Counted from the stretch's first letter, positions 37,814-47,341 are shown. The stretch: DNA of 64,000 nucleotides from Halobacteroides halobius DSM 5150 (GCF_000328625.1 NC_019978.1:1426001-1490000); one strand, 5' to 3'. Made by a program: numbers and translations. Notes: generated by a model not told the origin, from the sequence alone.

Positions 37814-37849
37814 AAAGAATAGATCAGATTATCTGATCTATTCTTTTTA
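37814..37849 (+). terminator. Terminator after the 92-residue protein gene
   Basis: A perfect 16-bp stem, AAAGAATAGATCAGAT and its complement, then a T-run (TTCTTTTTAT). Confidence 0.88.
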
Positions 37850-37983
37850 TAAGTATTTACTTATTTGCCTATCTTTATGCACATATAACCATTAATTTAT
37901 CTAGTCTTTTGGAAAATATAACTTCTTTTATATTCTACTATATAATCTTGACCTTACTTCTGATATTTTAAGAAAAAGTTATT

Positions 37984-38295
37984 CTAATTTATTTCCTGCT
38001 CAATATTACTAATTAGTTTCTTATAGCGGTCAAAAATTCCTTCTTCTAAGCAATAACAGACCCTTGGCCCGTCTATTCTTCCTTTTATCCAACCAGATTT
38101 CTTAAGTATTTTTAAATGTTGCGAAACAGTAGATTGTGAAATAGGTAATTGATCGACAATACTACTTACCATACAATGATTATCAGCAGGTAAATCAGCC
38201 AAAATTTGAATTATTTTAATCCGATGAGGATGCCCTAATGCTTTAGATAATTGCGCAAAATTTTCTTGCCAAGTCGTATTAGTTTGTTGTGACAT
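37984..38295 (-). CDS. arsR: ArsR-family repressor
   Basis: 103 residues. The winged helix is ALGHPHRIKIIQILADLP then LPISQSTVSQHLKILKKSGW. Cys residues lie in DNHCMVSS and RVCYCLEE, candidate metalloid ligands but not in the standard ELCVCDL motif. It is encoded 19 bp after arsM, so it probably represses that pair. An inverted repeat upstream of arsM is the likely operator. Confidence 0.88.
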   Translation of the reverse strand: MSQQTNTTWQENFAQLSKALGHPHRIKIIQILADLPADNHCMVSSIVDQLPISQSTVSQHLKILKKSGWIKGRIDGPRVCYCLEEGIFDRYKKLISNIEQEIN

Positions 38296-38314
38296 TATAT
38301 CTCCCTTCTATTAT

Positions 38315-39115
38315 TTACTGTGGCTTTTGAGCAGTAATATAAGCAGAAAAAATGAAGCTCTCGGTATTAATTTCAGATGACCAGTCTTTAACAATTTCTT
38401 TACTATTATCTTTTTTTATAATTTTAATATTTTCTAAATCAGTTTTTTCTAATATTTTTCTTAATTTTTCAAGCGATAAAGCACCAGCAATACAACTACT
38501 ATAATTCCCTATATTATTTTTTACCTCTTCTGGAAATTCATCTTTCCTTAATACATCTGAAATAGCCAATGTCCCTCCAGGTTTCAATACTCTCGAAATC
38601 TCATTAAATACAGCTTCTTTATCAACCGATAAATTAATTACGCAATTAGAAATTACAACATCAACTGAATTATCTGCTACTGGAAGATGTTCAATTTCTC
38701 CTAATCGAAAATCAACATGTGTAAAATCATTCTTTTTAGCATTTTTTCTAGCTTTATTAATCATTTCTGGAGTCATATCTACCCCAATAACTCTTCCCTT
38801 TGAACCAACTTCTCGAGCAGCAAGAAATACATCAAAACCAGCTCCACAACCCAAATCAAGTACTGTCTGTCCTTGATTTAGATTTGCTATAGCTTTAGGA
38901 TTCCCACAACCAAGACCTTGATTAGCTTCAATAAAATCTGATTCTAAATCTTCTTTAAAATAGCCCAACTTCTCACCAACTTTAATTACATCTAAATTAT
39001 CAGAATTCTCACTACAACATCCACCACTATTACAACAACCTGTATTTTCCCCTTTAGCTACTTGAGAATAATTCTTCATTATTTCTTCTCTAATTTCATC
39101 TTTAGAATCAACCAT
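38315..39115 (-). CDS. arsM: Arsenite methyltransferase
   Basis: S-adenosylmethionine-dependent methylation of arsenite. 266 residues. Cys-rich start NTGCCNSGGCCSEN, then NQGLGCGNPKAIA before the SAM motif VLDLGCGAGFDVFLAA, and NYSSCIAGALS with the third conserved Cys. This motif order is diagnostic for ArsM. It is the first gene of an arsM-arsR operon. Confidence 0.93.
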   Translation of the reverse strand: MVDSKDEIREEIMKNYSQVAKGENTGCCNSGGCCSENSDNLDVIKVGEKLGYFKEDLESDFIEANQGLGCGNPKAIANLNQGQTVLDLGCGAGFDVFLAAREVGSKGRVIGVDMTPEMINKARKNAKKNDFTHVDFRLGEIEHLPVADNSVDVVISNCVINLSVDKEAVFNEISRVLKPGGTLAISDVLRKDEFPEEVKNNIGNYSSCIAGALSLEKLRKILEKTDLENIKIIKKDNSKEIVKDWSSEINTESFIFSAYITAQKPQ

Positions 39116-39146
39116 TTTTTATCCCTCCAAATTTAGAATAACATAT

Positions 39147-39173
39147 TAATCGTTAATCGTCAATGAACGATTA
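39147..39173. promoter_or_regulatory. Probable ArsR operator upstream of arsM
   Basis: TAATCGT (39147-39153), a second TAATCGT (39154-39160) and ACGATTA (39167-39173) form a perfect 7-bp inverted repeat with a 6-bp spacer plus one extra direct repeat. It lies 32 bp before the arsM start. Confidence 0.6.
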
Positions 39174-39270
39174 TGTAAGTTTGTTTTTTAGTCAAAATTA
39201 CCTTGTTGAATAATTAACTTAATAAATTTATTATGAATAAATCAAATAATATACCTAAAATATATCCTTA

Positions 39271-39924
39271 TCATTCATCAACTTTAACTAATTTGATTTT
39301 TTCAGGAGTTTCTCCAATTGGACAAATTCTAGCACATATTTCACAACTATGGGCAACATTTAATTGTTCTTGTCTTTCTTTACATCTTTGACTATTAAAA
39401 CTATTTTGAATTATAGCATTCACTGGACAAGCTTTAATACATTTTCCACAGTGAATACATACTTCATCTATAAAAGTCTCCTGGCTACTATTTATTTTGG
39501 TATCAGTTAATAAAACTCTCAAGTGAACCCAAGGTCCCCACTCATTATGCAAAAATAAAAAATTATCTCCTATCTCTCCTATTCTCGTTTTCATAGCAAG
39601 CTTTTTAAACCTTATCCCACTAACTCCTGGATAAGGAATTATTTTAGAATTATAACCTTCCAATTCAATAAAATTCTTGATTTCTTTTATAATATCTTTA
39701 GTATGTAAATCAGCTATAGATGTGCAATTTCCTCTTTCAGATTTCATTCGACTCCATATCCATTCACGAGAATCTCTAATGTGATGACCTAAAACAATAA
39801 TTGATTTAACAGAAGGTAAAAATTCTTCTAAAGATCTTTTTTCATTTTTATAGCATTTATTAATATCTATTTTAGCAACAGTACAACATTTGGGAATTAA
39901 CTTTTTAATTTCTGCTAAATTCAA
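39271..39924 (-). CDS. 4Fe-4S protein related to epoxyqueuosine reductase
   Basis: 217 residues. The N-terminal part (EFLPSVKSIIVLGHHI) resembles the cobalamin-binding region of QueG and reductive-dehalogenase-like proteins. CIHCGKCIKACPVNAI near 152 and CEICARICPIGETP near 195 form two cluster motifs. It is shorter than QueG (about 300 or more) and lacks its C-terminal HEAT part, so a related oxidoreductase of unknown substrate is the safer call. Single gene. Confidence 0.75.
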   Translation of the reverse strand: MNLAEIKKLIPKCCTVAKIDINKCYKNEKRSLEEFLPSVKSIIVLGHHIRDSREWIWSRMKSERGNCTSIADLHTKDIIKEIKNFIELEGYNSKIIPYPGVSGIRFKKLAMKTRIGEIGDNFLFLHNEWGPWVHLRVLLTDTKINSSQETFIDEVCIHCGKCIKACPVNAIIQNSFNSQRCKERQEQLNVAHSCEICARICPIGETPEKIKLVKVDE

Positions 39925-40026
39925 TATTAGCTCCCCCCCTTAATTTAAATATTATAATACAAATTTTTTATAAATATGTGTCTAATTAATTAGGATAATT
40001 TTAGAGTCATATAATTTAAAACATGG

Positions 40027-40113
40027 ATTGTCAATAGACTCCAATACTTAGACATTGCTATTCTACTACAAAGTTTTGACTTTTATGACGGGACTTGCAT
40101 CCGCTGGACATAC
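40027..40113 (-). mobile_element. Fragment of the GTATG-type group II intron (5' end)
   Basis: About 87 bp match the first part of the introns at 45251-47211 and elsewhere: TTGTCAATAGACT, GACGGGACTTGCA and the end GCTGGACATAC. The 5' exon junction with AACATCCCTGGG is kept. The rest of the intron is gone. Confidence 0.75.
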
Positions 40114-40142
40114 AACATCCCTGGGCTTAGCACAGCTTGTTT

Positions 40143-40886
40143 CTATTTTTTCACCACCCAAAATCTGCATTCTGTTGAAAACTCCTTAACCTTTTGGTCC
40201 TCCTCAAATAAATCAGCTCTATAAAAATCTTCTACAAGTTCCCAGTTGGTTTCATCTAAACACTCTAATACCTCTTCTCTATTTGGAAAATGAATAAATA
40301 AATCTCTGTTTTTATTTTCTGATTCTATAATTTTATCTCCATATTCATATAATCTTGTATCTTGTTTCCCTGCTTTCCATAATTTCTTTTCTTTTTCCCA
40401 AACCTCTTTGAATTTTTCATTACTTTTTCTATCATGAGTTGTAAATATAAAAATTCCATTTTCTTTTAATACTCTTCTGATCTCCTTTAGAGCTTTAATT
40501 CTATTCTCTTTTTTAGGAATTTGCATTATTCCATTAAATGAAAATAAAGCATAATCAAAAAAACAATCGTCAAACTTTAAATTAGTTGCATCTCCTACGA
40601 CAAAATCAATATTTGTCTCATCTTTTTTATTTATTTTTCTAGCTTCTTCTATCATCTCAAAAGTTAAGTCCAACCCTACAATATTAGTATAGCCCATTTC
40701 ATATAAGTTAAATGTTGTTCGTCCCGCTCCACATCCAATATCCAAAATGGATTTTTCCTTCTCAAAATACTTATCAAAAATATATTTTTCTGACTTCCAT
40801 AAACCAATATTTTTAGTAGCCTCACTATAATTAGTCCCTGCTTTTTTAAAAGATTCTCTTACAAAAGCTTTAGTAACTTTCTCCAC
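40143..40886 (-). CDS. Class I SAM-dependent methyltransferase
   Basis: 247 residues. The SAM-binding motif is SILDIGCGAGRTTFNLYEMG, followed by IVGLDLTFEMIEEARK and a post-I region FDYALFSFNGIMQIPKKENR. The fold is clear, but substrate is not. It begins the accessory region, next to a group II intron fragment whose exon looks like half of an attC-like repeat, so the gene may be a former cassette. Confidence 0.85.
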   Translation of the reverse strand: MEKVTKAFVRESFKKAGTNYSEATKNIGLWKSEKYIFDKYFEKEKSILDIGCGAGRTTFNLYEMGYTNIVGLDLTFEMIEEARKINKKDETNIDFVVGDATNLKFDDCFFDYALFSFNGIMQIPKKENRIKALKEIRRVLKENGIFIFTTHDRKSNEKFKEVWEKEKKLWKAGKQDTRLYEYGDKIIESENKNRDLFIHFPNREEVLECLDETNWELVEDFYRADLFEEDQKVKEFSTECRFWVVKK

Positions 40887-40949
40887 CTCTTTTCCTCCTC
40901 AAAGACCTACTCTATTAAATTCTCTAGACATTTTATTATATAAGCTTTC

Positions 40950-41085
40950 TCAGCTTATTTCTCTATCAAAGGAAAACCCTAAACCAGTAAGTAATTTCTT
41001 TACTTTAGTATTCTGCGGTTCTACATTTATAAAAAGGTTTTCCCCTATTTTAAAACTTAAATTTTTCCAAGCTTTCTCCTAGTCT
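40950..41085 (-). pseudogene. Possible C-terminal remnant of a GNAT acetyltransferase
   Basis: A reading frame without start contains GENLFINVEPQNTKVKKL and then LGFSFDREIS before a stop. This resembles the xLxVxPxNxxAxxLYxxLGF end of GNAT acetyltransferases. It lies in the 350-bp gap upstream of the methyltransferase. Short and uncertain. Confidence 0.3.
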
Positions 41086-41239
41086 TTTTATAACCTATTT
41101 AATTTCCCCATTTTAACTTTCTCGGTTCTCAACCCTTTTCTATTTAAATTTATTATTTTAATATAAACAAAGTAATCAAACTCAGAATATAATAAATAAA
41201 ATTAACTTATAGCTTACTTGAAAGGAAGTGATTCTAACA

Positions 41240-41839
41240 ATGGAGAAACAAACTTCTTCCCGGGAACCTAAAACTTGTCCACCCGGATTTCAAAGTCGTT
41301 ATACTGTCCAACCTGGCGATACTATGTATTTTATTGCTCAAACTTTTGACACTACCCTAAACCAATTAATTGAAGCTAATCCCCATATAGAAGATCCAGA
41401 TAGAATTTTTCCTGGAGATGTATTATGTATTCCCGGTGCCCCCTCTGTTCCACTGCCTTGTAGTATAGTCCTGGAGCCAAATTCACAGTTAGCAGAACAA
41501 GCAATTGGAGTAGCTCTAGCTAGACAAGTTAATCCTACTAGAAGAGCAGTAACTATTTCCGCAACCAATTTACCAGCCCCATCTGATTTTGGGGATTTTG
41601 ATACCTACGAAGGACTGATCACTATAAGATTTGTCGGCAGCTTTGGATTTAGACTTTATCCAACTCCTGAACTCCCCGACCAACCAGTAACCTGGAGTAA
41701 TACTTTAATTTTTCCCTTATTACGAGGCTTCCCTGTATTTCCAGCTGATACAAGGATTTTAGTTAGACCTGTAAATTCACAGACAGGAGTTTCAGGCAGA
41801 AAAAGCATTTTAGAGAATACATTAAGAGACTGCTTGTAA
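41240..41839 (+). CDS. LysM-domain protein
   Basis: 199 residues from the ATG at 41240 (AGGAAGTGATTC upstream). A LysM domain lies near residues 24-67: RYTVQPGDTMYFIAQTFDTT, then EDPDRIFPGDVLCIPG. A 120-residue C-terminal domain of unknown fold, rich in Pro and beta-prone, follows. There is no signal peptide; Firmicute proteins of this kind often coat spores or their cortex. It is on the plus strand, unlike its neighbours. Confidence 0.8.
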   Translation: MEKQTSSREPKTCPPGFQSRYTVQPGDTMYFIAQTFDTTLNQLIEANPHIEDPDRIFPGDVLCIPGAPSVPLPCSIVLEPNSQLAEQAIGVALARQVNPTRRAVTISATNLPAPSDFGDFDTYEGLITIRFVGSFGFRLYPTPELPDQPVTWSNTLIFPLLRGFPVFPADTRILVRPVNSQTGVSGRKSILENTLRDCL

Positions 41840-42158
41840 TAACAAAAAATAACAGCTATTCTAATTAAACTTCAAATACTGTAAAAAAACCTGCTTTATC
41901 TAAAAGTATGATATAATCACTAAGACGATTCATTTTTTATCAACCCCTTTGATTTTATAGAATTTATACTTGGTGGAGTGTCTATCCATTTAATCAAAGG
42001 AGTTCTTATTTTGCCAGGATAAATTTTGATACAAGGCTAGTAACTTTAAATCTTTATTTGCAATTTTTAAACTTCTTACCCTTTATTCTTGGTCCCCCGA
42101 AAGAATACAATACTATATCTAATTAACAATTTTCAATGGGTTTCCGATTTCATCTTTC

Positions 42159-42330
42159 GCATAACATTCCTAGTGTTTGCGACGTAGGCATGCCTAGCCA
42201 TCTACAGTTACATTATTTGCAGAAGGATTGGTACAGTATCCAACCTAACCCTGCAACCGCAAAAGATGTGACAAAGCCTATATTCACCAAGGTCCCCCAA
42301 TTTTTGATGCACACAAACACTATGTTTCAT
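42159..42330. repeat. attC-like site E, degenerate
   Basis: GCATAAC (42159-42165) and GTTTCAT (42324-42330) bound arms that share TAGTGTTTG with its complement CAAACACTA. A further TGCGACGTAGG is partly paired. It is less well kept than the other sites. Confidence 0.5.
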
Positions 42331-42391
42331 GAAGTTCCCTATCCCAAGGATACAATTTATGTTATTACCTCATCTAAGCCAAAATTAATTT

Positions 42392-42770
42392 TTACGGTAA
42401 ATATCTACTAGGAAACTCTTTTCTTGCTTGCTTTGTCCATTTTTTAATAAACTTTGTTTTTGCCTTAGTATATCCATCTCTATTATGCTCATATTGCTTT
42501 TTTAATTTTTGTTTTAATTCTCCATATTTATTAGCAACTTCTTCATAAATCATAAGATAATCCCTAAAATATAATTCATCCCAATTTCCTAAAAACCGGA
42601 CATGAAGATGAAATACCTTTTTAGCAAATCCTTCTGGTGTATACCCTTTATTAAATGACATTTTTAAATCTGGTTGCTTTTCAAACGACATAAGTCTCCA
42701 TCCGGAATTTTCTAGTCTTAATTTTAAATTATCAATATCAGTATTACAATCGACCTCTAATAAAATAAGT
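42392..42770 (-). pseudogene. GrpB-family protein, N-terminus missing
   Basis: The last 125 or so codons are highly similar to the complete GrpB gene at 44585-45178 (KVFHLHVRFLGNWDELYF, KQYEHNRDGYTKAKTKFIKK). The match stops upstream near ILLEVDCN, where unrelated sequence begins. The GIGSTA-type nucleotidyltransferase start is therefore lost. An internal ATG at 42691 leaves 99 residues open, but the protein would lack its active half. Confidence 0.8.
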
Positions 42771-42849
42771 AATCCAAAAGACTTTTAACTTAGATAGCCT
42801 AAGATATAAATTATTCCTATTATTTCAAAGGCTGGTCGCACTTTCAGAT

Positions 42850-43404
42850 GTAGAGTCGAAGCTGGTGCTTTAATTTAGATTGACATTTATTTAGATTAAA
42901 TTCCCAAACTCCGCCTCTGCAAACCGTACGCTTCTCCCGTAAACGGCTTTCCTATTAACTTCATCTTAAATCCTATAAGTATTTACATCTTAAATTTAAG
43001 ATGTATTCTCCTTCTCAAGTCTTGTAAATTAATGGATGCTTTTATCATTTCACCCTTACCTGCTGTATTGTTGGAGAGATTATTAAATAGTAGGGTTCCT
43101 TTGCTATATGAAGTTATATTTACTTCATAATCTTAGCTACTACAAACCCGTCCGCCACCCTCTTCTTTTCCAATTCTTCACCCAGACGTTAAAGGTTCGA
43201 CCACCAAATTTTACCCCTTTCGAAGCTAGTATGCGTTCACTGGTGTTATAGTCTGAATACTTGCTCGATATCCTAACGATATCTTTGTCAATAGACTTCA
43301 ATGCTTTGATCTCTCACCACACTGCTATTCTACTACAAGGCTTTGACTTTTACCTTGACGGGACTTGCACCCGTTGGATATGTCCAGCGAAGCTGGACAT
43401 ATCC
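42850..43404 (-). mobile_element. Group II intron, internally deleted (copy I1)
   Basis: Both ends of the 1961-bp intron are recognisable: the 3' end (from GTAGAGTCGAAGC at 42850) and the 5' part up to GACATATCC at 43404. Most of the reverse transcriptase gene is missing; only the region of its first codons remains. It has more base changes than the full copies, so it is older. It splits attC-like site A between GTT and ATCT. Confidence 0.85.
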
Positions 43405-43532
43405 AACGTCCCGCAGATTCACGACGTCCATGCTAATGCTCATTAACCTCTAATTAAAACTGCAATCTTGCATAAGTCAAACCAAACCTTCATTCATACT
43501 CATAAATGGGATGTAGCTATCTGCTGTTATCT
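43405..43532. repeat. attC-like site A
   Basis: Plus strand: AAC at 43405 and GTTATCT at 43526-43532, with arms CCGCAGAT... and ATCTGCTG pairing and CGACGTCC/GGGATGTAG continuing the stem. With the intron removed the left box is AGATAAC (AGAT at 42846-42849), the complement of GTTATCT. Confidence 0.65.
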
Positions 43533-43571
43533 GAAGTTGGACAATTCTCTATTAACTATAAATTCATGTCC

Positions 43572-44333
43572 TTAATATTGAAAAAATTCAATATTAAAAT
43601 TATCTTTCAATATTGTTGTTCCTTCTAAAGAATTAACAATTGCTTTTTTTATTAATCCAATTTTATCATAATTAAGATTAGTTTTATAAATTCCTTTTTC
43701 TTCTTCTGAATATATTAACTTTTCTTTAGATAAATCAAATAATTGATATGAAATTAATACAGAATAAAGATATTTTGTTTTAGAAGTAATATTTTTAGTT
43801 GAACCTAAATATAAATCAAAATTAAATATAGATTCTTGATATCTCGAACTAGATAATTTAATAGTTAAAAAATCAAAACAAGAAATTTTAATAAAAGATC
43901 CATAATTTTCATCTATCATAATTTCATTAAAATGATTAAAATATAAATTAGATAAATTAATAATACATAAATAATCTATTTTATATTTAGTTTGAATAAC
44001 ATTATAATCATAATTTTGTGAAGTAATTAATTCATTTTCATTACTCAAATTTAAAATTTCCATATTAGTATGTTTTTTAAAATGATTTCCTATAAATTTA
44101 AATGTTTTTTTTAATTCCTCTTTATTAAGCATATATTTATTTGTATTAAGATAACTTTTTTCTAAATTTTCATAATTAAATTTATCATCCATTTTAATAA
44201 TAATACCTAATTTTTTTCCTTTGAATTTATTCTGATTCAAATTAATATTAGAAGAATCAAATGAAAATACTACTGTACTACTGATTAATAAAAATAATAC
44301 CAAAATTAAAATGATTGCTTTTTTATTTTTCAT
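43572..44333 (-). CDS. Secreted protein of unknown function
   Basis: 253 residues with a signal peptide (KAIILILVLFLLISSTVVFSF). The rest is Asn-, Lys- and Tyr-rich with alternating beta-type segments; no motif is recognised. AGAGGTGA lies upstream of the ATG. Its upstream region contains a truncated IS3 end. It lies within the cassette array, between attC-like site A and the GrpB module. Confidence 0.65.
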   Translation of the reverse strand: MKNKKAIILILVLFLLISSTVVFSFDSSNINLNQNKFKGKKLGIIIKMDDKFNYENLEKSYLNTNKYMLNKEELKKTFKFIGNHFKKHTNMEILNLSNENELITSQNYDYNVIQTKYKIDYLCIINLSNLYFNHFNEIMIDENYGSFIKISCFDFLTIKLSSSRYQESIFNFDLYLGSTKNITSKTKYLYSVLISYQLFDLSKEKLIYSEEEKGIYKTNLNYDKIGLIKKAIVNSLEGTTILKDNFNIEFFQY

Positions 44334-44377
44334 ATTATAAACTCACCTCTGTATAATAATTTCTTCTTAATTTCTAA

Positions 44378-44450
44378 AAATCCAATTTAATTTATATTCT
44401 TTTATTATATCATGTCCGAGAAAAAACTGTATGATTAATTATAACCTATC
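44378..44450 (-). mobile_element. Remnant of the left end of the IS3-type element
   Basis: About 72 bp match, in reverse orientation, the left end and leader of the IS at 49366-50566, including ATGTCCGAGAAAAAACTG and the run up to its ribosome site. No transposase remains. Confidence 0.8.
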
Positions 44451-44584
44451 TATCCTGAGTTCTAGGGCGACTGCCCTTAGCGAAGGAATTTGGGTGGAAT
44501 GACGTTAGGAATGGAACCGGCAATATTTTGTTATATGAAGTTCCCGGCTCCCACGAATAATTTAATGATTTCTCCAGTCATCTT

Positions 44585-45178
44585 TTATGGTAGATATCTA
44601 TTAGGAAACTCTTTTCTTGCTTGCTTTGTCCATTTTTTAATAAACTCTGTTTTTGCCTCAGTATATCCATCTCTATTATGCTCATATTGTTTTTTTAATT
44701 TTTGTTTTAATTCTCCATATTTTTTCGCAACTTCTTCATGAATCATAAGGTAATCTCTAAAATATAATTCATCCCAATCTCCTAAAAATCGGACATGGAG
44801 ATGGAATACCTTTTCAGCAAATCCATTTGAAGTATATCCTTTATTAAATGACATTTTTAAATCTGGTTTCTTTTCAAACGCCATAAGTGTCCAACCTGCA
44901 TTTTCTAGCCTTAATTTTAAATTATCAATATCACTATTACAACCAACTTCTAACAGAATATCTACTGTTGGCTTTGCAATCAGTCCTTCAATTGCGCTAC
45001 TGCCAATATGATTAATTCGTTCAATCTTATTCAAACCTACTGTTTTTTCAATATTTTCTTTTTCTTTTAAATACCATTCTTTATACTCTGGATTATGTTC
45101 ACGTAAGATTATTGGGAACAATTCCCAAAGTTCTTCTAATGTCATTTCAGATAAATCTTTTCCCATAATAACCCCCAA
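44585..45178 (-). CDS. GrpB-family nucleotidyltransferase-like protein
   Basis: 197 residues, full length for the family. The nucleotidyltransferase region is RINHIGSSAIEGLIAKPTVDILLEV near residues 54-78, and LHVRFLGDWDELYFRDYL follows. GrpB-family proteins have an uncharacterised role; some are linked to CoA or stress. The module starts at box GTTATAT (44530-44536) and ends at ATAT (45247-45250) plus AAC after the intron. A second, truncated copy lies at 42392-42770. Confidence 0.87.
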   Translation of the reverse strand: MGVIMGKDLSEMTLEELWELFPIILREHNPEYKEWYLKEKENIEKTVGLNKIERINHIGSSAIEGLIAKPTVDILLEVGCNSDIDNLKLRLENAGWTLMAFEKKPDLKMSFNKGYTSNGFAEKVFHLHVRFLGDWDELYFRDYLMIHEEVAKKYGELKQKLKKQYEHNRDGYTEAKTEFIKKWTKQARKEFPNRYLP

Positions 45179-45250
45179 ATGTATTTTTTATGATAAATTC
45201 ACCGTTAACCTCCCACTTATATTATACTAGTATTACAGGGAATTTCATAT

Positions 45251-47211
45251 GTAGGGTCGAAGCTGGTGCTTTAATTTAGATTAACATTTATCTATATTAA
45301 ATTCCCAAACTCCGCCTCTGCAAACCGTGCGTACGGTTCTCCCGTACACGGCTTTCCTATTAACTTCGTCTTAAATCTCATAAGTTTTAAGCTGTACTAA
45401 CTTTCGCTATGGTTGATAATGAGCTACTTTATAATCATTAAATAAACCTACTTTATTGTACAACCAATCGCTACTCCATCTCTCCCAGCCATATCCTTGT
45501 TTTCCTCGCTGCTTCATTAGATACCTTCTTACTTTCTTTTCTACATAATCTCTGATATAAGAAAAACAATTTCTTGAATCTCCTATGGTAAAGTAATTAA
45601 TCCAACCCCTTAGTACAGAGTTTAATTCTTCTATCATACTTTCAAATATACCTGTTGTTCTATGCTTTTTAACTACTTCCCTTATTTTCTGTAGTAACTT
45701 TGTTCTCTTCTTGATTTGAGGTGTTGTCAATACTCCCCATTTTCCGCTGAAAGTCTTCCTTCTTTTTATAGTAAACCCTAAAAAATTTATTGAATCTCCT
45801 TCTTCTAAGTTCACTATCTTAGTCTTTTCTTTGTTTATCTTTACTTGTATCTTGTTAAATTCTTCTTTCAGCCTTTTCATTACTTTTGGAAGCAACCAAT
45901 TCATACTGTAATGGCTCGATACTGCTATTACAATATCATCTGCAAAGCGGGCATATTCTACCTCTGTATATCTCCCTTTACTCTTTGTCACCTCGGTTGC
46001 TCTTTCAAGCATTTTATCAACTTCATTTAAATAAAGATTAGCAAATAATGGAGAAATAACTCCACCTTGAGGTACACCTTCTTTCCCACTAGCTTTTAAT
46101 ATTAGCTTTATCAGATGCATTATATCTTTATCTATTACTCGCTTTCCCACTTTAGCTAGCAGAATATGATGTTTTACTGTATCAAAGTAATTTGATAAAT
46201 CTAAGTCTATTACTTTTCTTTTCCCCGTTATTATTGCTTTTTCTATTTTCTTTACTGCTTGATGAGCATTCCTTTTTGGGCGATATCCATAAGAACCTTC
46301 TTGAAAATCTGCTTCAAATATCGGCTCTAATATTAATTTTAAAGCTCCCTGTACTATTCTATCTTTAATAGTTGGAATTCCTAGCACTCTTACTTTCCCA
46401 TTTTCTTTTGGTATCTCTTGTTTTCGATTTATCTGTGGTTTATATGTCCTATTTACTAGTTCTTCTCTTATTTCTTTCAGATATTTTGTTACTCCTATTT
46501 CTTCAATATCTTCAAATGTCACTCTATCTATTCCTGAAGAACCAGCTTTCTCTTTTGCCATTATATATGCTTTCCTAAGTGTGTCCATTTTGCATACATG
46601 AACATACATCCCCCAGAATTTATGAGATTCTTCCTTTTTAGATTTAAGATATATTCTCCTTCTCAAGTCTTGTAAACTAATGGATGCTTTTATCATTTCA
46701 CCCTTACCTCCTGTATTGTTAGAGAAATTATTAAATAGTAGGGTTCCTTTGCTATATGAAGTTATATTTACTTCATAATCTTCGCTACTACAAACCCGTC
46801 CGCCACCCTCTTCTTTTCCAATTCATTTCCTAGGTCTTAGTTATAAAATCTTCTTTGCTCAAGTGATTTCTCACAGGAAGAAGTAGGGCTTCTCCAGTTC
46901 CAGACATATCCTTGTATCCATACTACCGCTAATACTCCGCTGGTGTATATAAATGTTTCAGTCATTTTCATTTATATATCCTGTCTTCACCCAGACGTTA
47001 AAGGTTCGACCACCAAATTTTACCCCTTTCGAAGCTAGTATGCGTTCACTGGTGTTATAGTCTGAATACTTGCTCGATATCCTAACGATATCTTTGTCAA
47101 TAGACTTCAATGTTTAGATCTCTCACCACACTGCTATCCTACTACAAGGCTTTGACTTTTACCTTGACGGGACTTTCACCCGTTGGATATGTCCAGCTTC
47201 GCTGGACATAC
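45251..47211 (-). mobile_element. Group II intron, full length 1961 bp (copy I2)
   Basis: On the minus strand it runs from GTATGTCCAGCG (5' end at 47211) to CACCAGCTTCGACCCTAC (3' end at 45251). Boundaries are fixed by the identical length of three copies and by a head-to-tail junction in copies I5-I4. Domain V lies near 45320-45353, with the AGC-containing AAAGCCGTGTACGG arm pairing with CCGTACGCACGGTTT. A domain VI hairpin follows. It encodes a reverse transcriptase and splits attC-like site B exactly between GTT and ATAT. Confidence 0.93.
45407..46696 (-). CDS. ltrA: Group II intron reverse transcriptase/maturase (copy I2)
   Basis: 429 residues. The RT palm has KVIDLDLSNYFDTV, GVPQGGVISPLFANLYLNE and the catalytic YARFADDIVIAV; GYRPKRNAHQAV is RT motif 2. 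A maturase X region (LNSVLRGWINYFTIG) follows and there is no HNH endonuclease domain. It promotes splicing and target-primed integration of its own intron. The protein is identical to the copy at 53685-54974 and differs by one residue (E for K in GYGWERW) from the copy at 51724-53013. Confidence 0.95.
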   Translation of the reverse strand: MIKASISLQDLRRRIYLKSKKEESHKFWGMYVHVCKMDTLRKAYIMAKEKAGSSGIDRVTFEDIEEIGVTKYLKEIREELVNRTYKPQINRKQEIPKENGKVRVLGIPTIKDRIVQGALKLILEPIFEADFQEGSYGYRPKRNAHQAVKKIEKAIITGKRKVIDLDLSNYFDTVKHHILLAKVGKRVIDKDIMHLIKLILKASGKEGVPQGGVISPLFANLYLNEVDKMLERATEVTKSKGRYTEVEYARFADDIVIAVSSHYSMNWLLPKVMKRLKEEFNKIQVKINKEKTKIVNLEEGDSINFLGFTIKRRKTFSGKWGVLTTPQIKKRTKLLQKIREVVKKHRTTGIFESMIEELNSVLRGWINYFTIGDSRNCFSYIRDYVEKKVRRYLMKQRGKQGYGWERWSSDWLYNKVGLFNDYKVAHYQP

Positions 47212-47341
47212 AACGTCCCGCAGCTTCGCGACGTCCCCACCAACGCACCCCAACCTCTAACTAAAATTACAACCTAACATAAGTCAGCCCCGCTTTCCAT
47301 TTATTCTCTCAAGTTGGGATGTCGCTAAGGTGCTGTTATAA
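47212..47341. repeat. attC-like site B
   Basis: AAC at 47212 and GTTATAA at 47335-47341. The arms CCGCAGCTTCGCGACGTCCC and GGGATGTCGCTAAGGTGC pair with compensated differences. Without the intron the left box is ATATAAC. Confidence 0.7.

Noticed and set aside
40887-41227. tRNA or other structured RNA in the gene-free gap
   Set aside because: No cloverleaf or TTCRA-type arm was seen; a weak protein remnant explains part of it.
42136-42411. A 91-codon plus-strand reading frame
   Set aside because: It has no ribosome site and no recognisable motif, and it runs across attC-like site E and into the antisense of the GrpB remnant.
45845-46578. Two short plus-strand frames (61 and 68 codons), repeated in every intron copy
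   Set aside because: They are antisense to the reverse transcriptase gene, have no ribosome sites, and repeat only because the introns repeat.
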